Shown piece by piece: positions 23,430 through 32,765 of a DNA stretch of 42,009 nt (positions are counted from its first letter, which is position 1; each line of letters starts with the position of its first letter). The stretch comes from Larix sibirica (taxonomy: Eukaryota > Streptophyta > Pinopsida > Pinales > Pinaceae), in NCBI GenBank assembly GCA_004151065.3, contig NWUY0300014102.1, positions 4,642 through 46,650 of the forward strand. Direction: 5' to 3'. Both the position numbers and the translations under genes were made by a program. The notes under the pieces were generated by a model. The model was not told the origin of the DNA, did not search any database, and worked only from the letters and a program-made list of their open reading frames with translations.

Positions 23430-25112
23430 ATGAAAAGGGAAGGTGGAAAGCCTTATAGGTTCGAACATGTAAACATGGTATGGGATGAGAAGCTTCCCCA
23501 TTGTGCGAAGATGATAATTGAAGCAGGGTCGTACTCATTTTTTGAGAAGATACAGGGCTACGACGTAGAGGTCATAGAGCAATTTGTTCGTAATTTTAAT
23601 GGTGCAGACTCGCAGAGGTTGATTTTGGAACCCTTAATTCAAAATCTCAGAAGAATCTATTGCAGTACCAACGGGATGCCTACAGAGGGAGAAAAGTTCT
23701 TTAAAAAGCACCCAATTAAGATTGATTATAACCAATTTCTTCTTCCAGTTCACAGGAATCCCGATTGGAGTAAGGGGATTCCCCAAAGCTTTCTCAAGGA
23801 GCGATGTAGGGATGTGTTGGGTGTGCTGCAGGGATATGTATCTTGCGAGGGAAGGTTTGCCACTATTTTTGTATACCATATGAGGTTTCTAGTACATACT
23901 GTAGGCATCTCTAAACTTAACCTTCCATTTTACTTGTTGAAAATCTTATCTAAGATGGCGACTAGGGTTCGAAACCATCCGAGCCATACCAGTCACAATG
24001 TATTTCATCATGGATTGGTTAAATTACTAGTGCTTGATGAGCTGGAAAAGCATAATCGAACTTGGTCCCATTTTCTTTTCTGGTTAGGGTTTAAATTAGA
24101 GAATCCTAGCACTTCTAAAATTCAGAGTAGTGGAACTCAAGGATAAAGAAGAGCGCCTCCAGTGAAAAAGAAGGTTGTTACACCGCCTCAAGTTGAAGAC
24201 CCAAATGAAGAAGACACCTCTGAGAAGATCAGGGGTTCTAAATGCAAAGAGTTAACCACTGCTCAAACGTCTGAAGAAATCATCGATGAACCTGGTATAG
24301 AGGAATCAGAACAAGGTACGTCGAAGGATTCTAGCTCTGTTTCAAAATAGAGGAAAAAAGAAATTCATTCATAAATTTATAAGAGCAGACCTAAAACTCG
24401 GCCAACTGAATAAAATAAGATTGAATATGAAAGGAATTCTGAACCCAAACTTAAGAAGAATTATGTAGTAGAGGTTAGTGAATCCTCTAATGAAGAGGAT
24501 AGCCTTACCTACGAAGCAAAACACATGGTCTTTGAAGCACTGGAAAATGTTGAAAATGGTATTCAATCATTCCTAGATCTATTAGGATGGGATTGTCCAA
24601 TAGAAGAGGATTTAGGGCTAAAAAATTCTACAGAAAAGGAATTCCCTAATGCACAGTATTATCACGATTAAAATAGAATAGAGGATTCCCGTGAAGAATT
24701 GATAGTTTCTGTAGGGGCTGAAGAAGGAATATATATGAATCAAGTTATAAATATTCCTCTTGAAGAATGTGAAATTATTCAAAATGTTGATACTCTTAAG
24801 AAGAAACTCCAACGTTATAAAGAGCAGAACAAGCACCTGGATCAGGCTTATTTTGCTATGGTGCAGGCTAATCAAATGTTAAGATAAGATCTACAGGAAA
24901 TCAATGAAAATTATGATAAATTTCGTGGATTAGCTCAGGAAGCTATGAAAAGAAGAAAATAAGCGCAGCAAGAGAACCAAAGACTAGCTGAGATAAACAA
25001 AAAATTACTCTAGGAGCTTGCTTGATCAAAGAAAGAATGTGAATGCCTTCAGAAAAAAGCTCAGGTATTGGATAGTTTGGCTATTTTAGCAGAAGCTGCC
25101 TGTAGAGTGTGA
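23430..25112 (+). pseudogene. LTR-encoded protein, about 560 codons, coiled-coil C-terminus (5' LTR copy)
   Basis: One frame runs from the ATG at 23430 (MKREGGKPYRF) to the TGA at 25110-25112, with about eight internal stops (first TAA at 24144) but no net frameshift. Residues 1-215 form a Trp/aromatic-rich, probably globular part with LNLPFYLLKILSKM and NVFHHGLVKLLVLDELEKH. Residues 240-420 are a Lys/Glu/Ser/Thr-rich acidic linker. Residues 425-555 are a strong coiled coil (VDTLKKKLQRYKEQNKHLDQ, AQQENQRLAE, SKKECECLQKKAQVLDSL). The N-terminal part recalls the loosely defined plant transposon protein domain seen next to retroelements, but I cannot confirm this. Residues about 60-82 are read out of the frame used in the other LTR, because indels cancel there. 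Function unknown. The frame is inside the LTR, upstream of the primer site, and separate from gag-pol. Confidence 0.7.
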
Positions 25113-25904
25113 TGAACTGTCAAATAAGGTCAAAGGCTCTATTAGTTTTGGCGTATACCCAGGGGTAGTTAAGTACATGGACTAACAACTGTTGCAAGTG
25201 GTGGTACATGTTCTTCCAAGCAAAGTTCGATCCCAACATCAACAATTTTGGAACTGTTCCTTTAATGCATCATAATCCTGTAATTATCATATTTTATAAT
25301 TTTAGTAGATTCGATCCAAGTTTTGTGGATCTAGCCCCTTTCTAGAAATTCATTTTTGAATATAAATATATAAAAAAAACAATGAAGGGGTTGGATTTTG
25401 GAGGGCCGAGAGTAAAGCTGATATTTTTGTATGTCTACTACATGAACTCTGTATTTTCTGTAAATCTTGCTAAAGACTAGTGAAGATGATCAGTAACATA
25501 ATATACTTGTGAGCCAAGTTTAACTTTTAATGAATATTAATGCATTTACAGTCCTTTAAACTATACATCTGTTTAAGGAATTATTTATGATAATTTTTTG
25601 TTGTGAATATTCATGAGTAGTCTTTGTATTCATAGTTGTTTTGTTCACATGGTTTTCTGAAAACGATATTGGAATGTGATTATATGATGAACTGTTTGTT
25701 TTTCATGTTTTCCACAAGTTAAATTTGGCTTGTTTTATATTTGCTATTGATCGAATGAATTTATTGGACTTTTGTTGTGGTAGACCTTTTTAGTGATAGA
25801 TAATCTCTTGATCCCTTATCTTAACCAAATTTGAACCCATTTACAACTGATGAGATGCCTAGGCTCTGTATTCTTATAGTCTAGTATAGAATCCAAGACT
25901 AACA
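25113..25904 (+). other. Non-coding 3' part of the Tat 5' LTR
   Basis: AT-rich, no coding frame. It probably includes the transcript end and U5. Only the first part, to about 25267, is also present in the second LTR, so the remainder cannot be checked for conservation here. Confidence 0.5.
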
Positions 25905-25909
25905 TCTTC

Positions 25910-25929
25910 TGGCGCTGTTACCAGGGAAC
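25910..25929 (+). other. Primer binding site, tRNA-Asp type
   Basis: TGGCGCTGTTACCAGGGAAC differs from the canonical Tat/Athila primer site complementary to tRNA-Asp at three positions, all C-to-T or G-to-A. That is the signature of methyl-cytosine decay. The site defines the LTR edge and the element's lineage. Confidence 0.85.
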
Positions 25930-26338
25930 GAAGTTGAAGATTTTCCTTGGGTACCTACAACAACTTGAACTGGTTTTGTATGGTGAGCAAAATCAGAAAA
26001 TTTGAATTGTGACTATATTTCTCACCTAAAAGTTGGCAAACGTAATTCTCAATTCAGGAAAGCTTAGAACTAGATGTAACCCTCAATCTCTAGATATAAC
26101 ACCTCGAGTTGATCTATAGAAGATAATTAGGGAAGCGGAAGGTAGAAAAAAAGTAGTGGTCAGTCCTTATTGGTCCCAAAAGCAGAAGGTTATGAGTTTG
26201 TTTCAAACCCCTCTTTGGGAAACTCCTCTTTAGAGGAGGGAAAAGATTGGAAGCAGGCACTGTCTATTTTAATTCCTGAATTTCAGGCTCTAGAACCCAA
26301 CATATCCAAGTGAGTCTTTCAAGTTTTTTGGTAATACC

Positions 26339-27562
26339 TTGGCTTCTGAAGAAATTAGACAAGAGCTTTTGAAACTCCCTGAGTTTGATAACTCAAAATC
26401 TCTAGACCAAATCATAACATCTTTTACTCCTCTTACTACTAAAATCATAATATTGTCTTCATTACCAAATACTCAGTCAAGTTCACCTGTTACACAATCT
26501 GGTCCATCAAAATCCCAGTCTATATGAATCATGGCAAATAGAATGGATTCCATAGTGCCTGCAAGGTATGCACTCTTAGTTTTACCTCATAACCTCAACC
26601 CTTTCCCCGCTTGGGATTATCTTAAATATTTACCAATGTTTAATGGTAAAGGGGAAACAACAACAGAAGAACATTTGGCAACATTCTATTGTTTTATTGA
26701 TAACCAAAATGTTGAACGGGCAGATGTTTCGATGAGGTTGTTTGTGCAAAGCCTGGATGGTGATGTTAGGAAATTGTTTCGGGAGTTACCCCCTTATTCG
26801 ATTCCTGGCATTGATGAATTAGACTAGACCTTTTTAAGGTAGTGGGAAGATAACAAAGACTATTTGTACTACATTACTGAATTTGGTGGCTTCAGAAGAA
26901 AACTAGGTGAATCTGTTTGAGTTTTTACTAAAATATTTAATAAGATGTACAAGAGAATTCTAACAGAAATCAAGTCCACAGAAACCTCTGCCAAATTGAC
27001 CTATGCTAATGCCTTTGAGGCTAACTTTTCTCTTTTATTAAGGGAAAGGAGAGCTGCTACCTTAATGAACATGCAAGAAGCAACATTAGAAGTTGAGTCA
27101 AACCTTATAGCAATAGAGAAGCTCAAAGGTAAGGTTGAAGATGAGATCGGTAGTAGCAAGAAGAAATTGAAGGAAGAAAAGAAACCTATCCTTTTGAAAC
27201 CCTCCTCCTCGGAAGATAAGTTAGAAGAAATGACTAAAATTATCAAAGGTCTTTTGTCCAAGTTGGCCAAGTTGGAAGTAGAAAAGAAAGGCAATAACAT
27301 GCCCATTCAAGAACCTCATAATCGAAATCATAATCAGTTCAGAAGACCATTCAATCCAAGATTTTTTCCTAAGGAGAGAAGGAATAATGATGATCAAAGA
27401 GTTCAGCCCCCTTTTCAGAACAAGTTGATTGATTCACCTGAGGAGGCTGATGAAATTGAAGTAGAGGATCAAGATCAGACCATGAATCCTTTAGAAAGTG
27501 AATATCTTTGGGCTATGCCACTCAATTTGAATACCAAGAATCTTGAGCTTTATATGAAGTAG
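26339..27562 (+). pseudogene. Tat-like gag
   Basis: Particle-forming protein of the element. Frames 26339-26527, 26531-26827 and 26945-27562 are in the same phase, separated by stops. An N-terminal Ser/Pro/Thr-rich stretch leads to the Retrotrans_gag core: YLPMFNGKGETTTEEHLATF, VERADVSMRLFVQSLDGDVR, LFRELPPYSIPG (26600-26820). The downstream part (26945-27300) is helical and Lys/Glu rich, then basic and Asn/Arg/Pro rich (NRNHNQFRRPFNPRFFPKERR), which may bind RNA. No CCHC zinc knuckle is visible. A start upstream of 26339 is possible because 26040-26330 shows gag-like, broken sequence in another frame. Confidence 0.8.
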
Positions 27563-27593
27563 GTGAACATGATTATGATAAGGATTTTTTCAG

Positions 27594-28054
27594 ATGCAAT
27601 GTATTCTAATCAGACTTCTTAGTCCTCACAGCAGAATAAATGACTTAAGATTAGGAGCAAAACATATCTCTCCAATTCAGAATAACAGAATTCCTCTTCT
27701 TGCCAAACAAGTTTCAGTGAATGCTTCAACTGCGAAGTCCAATCAGCCACCTAACAAGAGCAAATCAGCAGAAGTGGAAAAGACAGGTAAGCCTCCTCTC
27801 TTGCTCAATATTGAACAAGAAATTGAGAAACTTAGAATTCTTGTTCCTCTGACAGAACTTGTGAAAAATGAGTCTTATAAAACTTCCATTCTTAAATGCC
27901 TGCAGTTCCAAACCCATTTGATTCCTTCTGATATAGTTAATTTACAAGATGAACATCCCACTATCATTTTTGGTCCCAAGTCAGAAGAAAAGTCTGATTC
28001 CCCCCCACCTTTATTTATCACTCTCACTGTTCATGATAAGATGTTACATAAATG
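27594..28054 (+). pseudogene. Gag-protease linker region of the Tat-like element
   Basis: Open frame in a phase different from gag. It has a basic Ser/Asn/Lys-rich half followed by INIEQEIEKL-like LNIEQEIEKLRILVPLTELV and LFITLTVHDKMLHKC, which is the lead-in to the protease active site. The protease itself resumes after the inserted hAT-like element at 28526. The frame difference from gag means a frameshift lies between 27562 and 27600. Confidence 0.65.
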
Positions 28055-28525
28055 CTAAGTAGCCATGGTACCCATACCGGGGGGTCGGGCACGCGTGCCA
28101 GTACTGAGTACCTATACCGCCGTACCCGGTACGGGAACGGGTACTCCTGGGAGTACCCAAGAAGTACCCAGTACTTTTCACTGTCCAGTCGGGTACTACT
28201 GGTACTCCAAAAAAGGCAAAGTATCCTGATTTTGGGTACTTCGGGGGTATTTCTGGCCCATAAATCTTAGCCCGTGGACTTCAAAATCTCAATTTTTTTA
28301 AAGTTTTGAAGTGAAGAGGGGGTAGGNNNNNNNNNNNNNNNNNNNNNNNNNNNNNNNNNNNNNNNNNNNNNNNNNNNNNNNNNNNNNNNNNNNNNNNNNN
28401 NNNNNNNNNNNNGACATGTTTTCTATATATATACAGTACCCCCGACGTACCCAAGTACCCTGTTTCAAAAAGTGGCGTCCCCGTCCCCATACCCGTCCCA
28501 GTACCTAAGTACCTTGGAAACTTGG
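28055..28525 (+). mobile_element. hAT-like non-autonomous element, GTACC-rich, inside protease gene
   Basis: It splits the protease gene: the flanking 8 bp CATAAATG is repeated exactly at 28047-28054 and 28526-28533, the duplication size typical of hAT transposons. The ends are imperfect inverted repeats: CTAAGTAGCCATGGTAC at the left and, on the other strand, CCAAGTTTCCAAGGTAC at the right (14 of the first 20 bases match). The body is dense in GGTAC, GTACC and CCCGTACC motifs in both orientations and is GC-richer than the host. Bases 28327-28412 are N. No transposase frame is present. Orientation is arbitrary. Confidence 0.7.
28327..28412. other. Assembly gap (86 N)
   Basis: Eighty-six unknown bases lie in the middle of the palindromic, GC-rich hAT-like element. 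The first base after it starts the block that is repeated from 35479. Confidence 0.99.
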
Positions 28526-28900
28526 CATAAATGTCTTTTAGATTCCAACGCTTCTCACAATTTGATGCCAAAAGTGGTCATGCAATCCCTAGGGTTGAAT
28601 ATCACGAAGCCATATCATGATTTGTATTCCTTTGATTCAAAGGTAGTTAAATGTTTAGGAGTGATAAAGGATTTAGTGGTTAGTCTTACACAACTCCCTA
28701 TAAAAAGTATTTTAATGGATATTGTAGTGGCTGACATGCCCCCCAAATTAGGCATGTTGTTGTCTAGGTCTTGGATTAAAAAATTAGGTGGCACCCTACA
28801 AATGGACCTCTCCTATGCAACTATCCCAGTATTTGGAGGAGAACAAAGAAGATTGTATAGAGAAATGCAACTTGCTTACATTGTTAGTGATTATAAAAAC
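28526..28900 (+). pseudogene. Tat-like aspartic protease
   Basis: The active site is LLDSNASHNLMP (DSN at 28541-28549), where the family has DSGAS; the Gly-to-Asn change would probably inactivate it. VADMPPKLGMLLSRSWI and GGTLQMDLSYATIPVFGGE follow, which are the usual flap-to-C-terminal motifs of Tat proteases. The apparent ATG at 28472 lies within the inserted hAT-like element, so it is not the native start. Confidence 0.8.
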
Positions 28901-29034
28901 CCAACCAATCATCTCATCTATGTTGTCCAAGAAGATTTGGGTTCTTGCATCTTGCATTTAGATGAGCAATTTTCACCTTCTGTTCTGGCAGAAAGTACAG
29001 TTCCAGTACAACAGAATAATGAGAGTGCATATAT

Positions 29035-29445
29035 TTTGTCGAGGATGTATTTTGATGGATCACCATCCAAAGAGGGCGCTGGTGCCGGAGTAGTGTTGGT
29101 TTCACCATGTGACGAGGTAATTACTCTGATGTACAAATTAGAATTTCAGACTACTAATAATATAGCCGAGTATGAGGCCTTGGTCCTTGGTCTAAGAGCT
29201 ACTAAAAATTTAAATATCCAACAGTTAGCAGTGTTGGGTGATTCTGAGTTAATTGTACAGTAGGTAAGGGGAACTTATCAGGTAAACAACAATTGTTGAA
29301 GGTTTATAGAAATGAAGTTTGGGATCTAATTGAAAATTATTTTTCAACATTTAATATTTCATTCGTCTCTAGAGACTTCAATCAAATTGCTAACTCATCG
29401 ACATTGGCAGCTAGTAATTTTAATATTCCCATAGAGCCTCAGTTG
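29035..29445 (+). pseudogene. Extra (archaeal-type) RNase H, upstream of RT
   Basis: Catalytic acids are visible in order: MYFDGSPSKEGAGAGVVL (Asp), TTNNIAEYEALVLGL (Glu), AVLGDSELIVQ (Asp). In the next frame, after a stop at 29261-29263, comes SRDFNQIANSSTLAAS, where the last Asp has become Asn. This is the second, cellular-like RNase H that Tat elements are known to carry beside the worn-down gypsy one. It lies here between protease and RT, not after the gypsy RNase H. It would remove template RNA. A frameshift near 29270 and the Asp-to-Asn change break it. Confidence 0.8.
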
Positions 29446-30690
29446 AGTTATGTTGTTGAAGTACACCATCGACCTTCAATTCCTAACAACATTAAGCAAT
29501 GGAGAGTCTTCTATGATGACGTAGAGATCAAAAGGTTCTTAGAGTTACCATGTGAGTTTTCTACCTCAAAGATTGACCAAGATGAGGGATATGAGTCTGA
29601 ACAGCAAGGTTTTGATTTCTAGAATTCAATTGCCAATCATGATATTATAGAATTAAAAGGGAATTTTATCCCAAAGGGATTGGTGCCTTTAGAAAGGCTC
29701 TTTTCGAATAATGATGTTCTTTTAAAGCCTATTGTTCAAGCTTCAGAATATAATGTTATAAGCTGTAACATTAGGACTACTGCTGCACCTAAAATGATAA
29801 CGTTGTCCAAAGCACTTTCAAATGAAGAAAGAAGGAGATATATTAAATTGATGAAAGAGTTTGTTGATATTTTTGCTTGGTCATACAAAGATTTTAAAAT
29901 CTATGATATAAGCATTATTCAACATAAGATTCCTCTAAAACCAGGTACCAAACCCTTTCGACAGAAATTGAGGCGTATTAATCCTGTTCTCCTTCTAGTG
30001 ATTGAACAGGAAGTGAAAAAGCTTTTGGATGCCAAGATCATAGTCCCTCTTAGATACTCTACTTGGGTGGCAAATCTTGTTCTGGTCCGCAAGAAGAATG
30101 GAGAAATAAGGCTTTGTGTAGACTTCAGAAATTTGAACCATTGCTCTATAAAAGATAACTATCCACTTTCAAAAATTGATCAAATCTTGTAGAGAGTGGT
30201 GGGTGATAAGAGGATATCCATGATAGATGGCTTTTCTGGGTACAACTAGATAGCCATGCATGAGAATGACAGGGAGAAAACAACATTTACCACTCCCGAG
30301 GGCACCTTCATGTATGACAAGATGACTTTTGGCTTCATGAATGCTGGAGCCACCTTCCAAAGGGCTATGGACATAGCGTTTGTTGGGGAAAAAGAAAAGT
30401 TTGTTGTAATCTATCTAGATGATATTACAGTCTTCTCTAAATCTAATGATGGAACACCTTAAGCATTTAAAGCAGATTTTTCTTAAATGTAGAAAGTTTG
30501 GGTTATATTTAAATCCAAAAAAATCCTACTTTTCCATGTAGGAAGGAAAGCTTCTCGGTCATATAGTTTATGCTGAAGGTATAAAGATTGATCCTAACCG
30601 AGTGAAGGCCATCCAAAAAATTTCCATTCCCATGAATAAGAAAGAAGTTAAGTCTTTTGTTGGAAAAATAAACTTTTGAGATGGTTCATT
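29446..30690 (+). pseudogene. Tat-like reverse transcriptase with N-terminal linker
   Basis: The linker (WRVFYDDVEIKRFLELPCEF, then GNFIPKGLVPLERLF and LMKEFVDIFAWSYKD) leads to the RT: IEQEVKKLLDAKIIVPLRYS, KKNGEIRLCVDFRNLN, ISMIDGFSGYN, KMTFGFMNAGATFQRAMDIA. The catalytic box is VVIYLDDITVFSKS with YLDD at 30412-30423 intact. LLGHIVYAEGIKIDPNRVKA closes the palm. In-frame stops are at 29620, 30190, 30250 and 30460, with a frameshift at about 30460. Phase is 1 throughout most of 29293-31680. Confidence 0.9.
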
Positions 30691-30726
30691 TTGAACTTTG
30701 CAGAAATTATAGAACAAATTACTTGA

Positions 30727-31200
30727 ATGCTCAAAAAGGACCAAGAAGTAAAGTGGACATTAGAGGCTAAAGCTTCTTTTGAAAAAATAAAGCTGGCTCT
30801 TAGTGAAGCACCAATGTTGGTAAGCCCATATTTTTCAAAGAAATTTTTAACATTCCGTTTTGCATCTGAAGACACCATAGCTGTAGTATTACTACAAAAG
30901 AATGCAGAGGGTTTAGAAAAGCCAACCTCTTTCTTTAGCAAAACCCTTAGAGATGCCGAGTTTAAATACAACACAATTGAAAAGCAAGCATATGCTTTGG
31001 TCAAAGCTCTTAAATTCTTTAGAATTTACATTTTGCATTCTGAAGTGATTGCTTATGTACCTAGTGTTGCAGTAAAAGAAGTCCTTATCCAACCTGATAC
31101 TGAAGGAAAGAGGGGTCGATGGATAGCCAAGATCATGGAATATGATCTAGAAATTAAGCCAACAAAACCTATCAAGGGACAAGGACTGGCCAAGCTCCTA
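30727..31200 (+). pseudogene. Degenerate gypsy-type RNase H of the Tat-like element
   Basis: It follows RT directly: VKWTLEAKASFEKIKLALSE, then FLTFRFASEDTIAVVLLQKN, TSFFSKTLRDAEFKYNTIEK, QAYALVKALKFFRIYIL and YDLEIKPTKPIKGQGLAKLL. The first catalytic Asp, normally DAS, is Ala/Ser here. That loss is known to be general in Tat elements, whose second RNase H has taken over the activity. This part is open without a stop within 30727-31680. Confidence 0.85.
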
Positions 31201-32590
31201 ACAGATTCAAATTGTCAGGATTTGGTTCTTAATCTTAGATTAAATCAGTCAATAGAATCTGAATCATCCGAAGATCATGAGAAGATGGAAGTTTATGACA
31301 GGTATGCTACATCCCTTTGGTATGTAGATTTGGTTTATTTCTTGTTATGTTTACAATGTCCACCCCATATAGATAAGAAAAAATCCAGAACTCTGAATCT
31401 TAAAGCCATGAAAAATTGTATTATCAATCAAGAATTGTTCTGGAAAGATCCTGGGGGTATTTTGCTAAAATGTGTGAATGAGGAGGAAGATGATAAAATT
31501 ATGACAGACCTTCATGGAGGAGTATGTGGAGGGCATCGTTTTTGGAAATCCATTGCCTTCAATATTTTAAGGGCAGGCTATTATTGGCCCTCTTTATTCA
31601 CAGATGCCTATGCAGAGGTAAGGGCATGCATTGAATGCCAAAAGTTTGCTGGTAAACAAAAAAGATTTCTCTTCCTTTAAATCCTATCACAGTAGACACA
31701 CCCTTCCAACATTGGGGATTAGATTTCATAGGAGAAATACATCGCCCTTCAAGCAGAAAACATAAATGGATTCTAACAGCCGCTGACTTCTTTACCAAAT
31801 GGGTAGAAGTGATTCCTACCAGGAACGCTACATACAAAGTCATCATTAACTTTCTGGGAGAACATATTTTCAGTAGATTTGGCTGTCCTTGAAAGATTCT
31901 AACAGATAATGCTACTGCATTAAAATCTAATGCTTTAGTTCATTTTTGTAAAAAACATAATATAATACTAAAGCACTCCTTGCCATATTACCCACAGGGG
32001 AATGGATTGGCAGAGTCAACAAACAAAAACCTTGTTAATAGTATTAAAAAGATATTGTCTAAAAAAAAAGAGCTTGGTACACAATGTTAAAATATGCCTT
32101 TTTGGAAGACAGGGTGACCACTAAAAAGTCAATTGGAACTTCTCCATTCTAGTTAGTCTATGTTGTAGATGCAGTTTTCCCAGTGCAATTGGGTTTGCCT
32201 GTTATGAAGCTTCTTCAAGATGATATGGAGGAACCTAATGAAGTCCAGAAAAGAGTGTGTATCAACTTGTAGAGGTACAACAACAAAGGGAACATTTAAG
32301 CTCATACTTACAGGGATAAAATGAAAGCAATTTTTGACCGACGAGCAAAAGAGGATAGTTTTCAGCTAGGTGATATGGTTCTTCGATGGGATGTAAGAAG
32401 AGAGGACAAATCCAAGCATGGGAAATTCGATAATTTGTGGTTTGGTAATTTCAGGATTGTCAAGAGCCTAGAAAATAATACATTTGTTTTGCAAAATATG
32501 GAGGGTGAGGAACTTGCAAACCTAGTTAATGGGCGTTCCTTAAACATTTTCATACCTACTAAAGCCGAAAATGACCTCACTCCATTGTAA
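31201..32590 (+). pseudogene. Tat-like integrase
   Basis: N-terminal zinc region: DLHGGVCGGHRFWKSIAF, then RACIECQKFAG (HHCC). After a frameshift at about 31670, the core reads QHWGLDFIGEI (first Asp), ILTDNATALKS (second Asp) and YYPQGNGLAEST (Glu), so the D,D,E triad is intact. A TGA stops the frame at 31891. The A9 run at 32061-32069 marks another frameshift, beyond which TMLKYAFLEDR continues. The C-terminal part is 32321-32590 (KAIFDRRAKEDSFQLGDMVL, GPF-like NLWFGNFRIVKSLENN). No chromodomain is seen. Confidence 0.88.
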
Positions 32591-32765
32591 ATACCAGTAA
32601 GCCATAAGTAGTTTGAATAAGACTCCATCCCAATGGATTTGTACATAATTTTTAGTTTAAAAAAAAGTCACAGTGGTAACAATGCTTTAATTTAGCTTTA
32701 CAAGGCACTTGGTCATTGGTTCTTGGAGGCTTGCCGGGAGGACTCCATCCCCAGTTGGAGCCATA
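32591..32765 (+). other. Short 3' untranslated region before the second Tat LTR
   Basis: About 175 bp between integrase and the LTR edge at 32766 (CCATA-TGTTAGCAC). I do not see a clean polypurine tract, only GCCGGGAGGAC near 32733, so the priming site is undetermined. Confidence 0.5.

Larger units (their letters stand above)
22801..25904 (+). repeat. 5' LTR of the Tat-like element (about 3.1 kb)
   Basis: It starts TGGCTGCGTCATGGAATTGTAC, aligned with TGTTAGCACTGGAACTGTAC at 32766. Similarity continues collinearly to 25267/35219, where the other copy is truncated. The right edge is set at ACA (25904), five bases before the primer site. It contains a complete, stop-broken reading frame of about 560 codons (23430-25112), followed by about 790 bp of AT-rich sequence without coding signs. 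The five bases to its left are ATTTA; the other target duplication is not in the window. Confidence 0.8.

Noticed and set aside
28055-28326. GTACC-rich sequence as a CRISPR array or satellite
   Set aside because: No regular spacing, and the flanking 8-bp duplication with inverted ends explains it better as a transposon.
28472-28530. ATG at 28472 as a genuine start giving a 263-residue protein
   Set aside because: The first 18 or so residues are encoded by the inserted hAT-like element; the native protease has no start there because it is part of a polyprotein.
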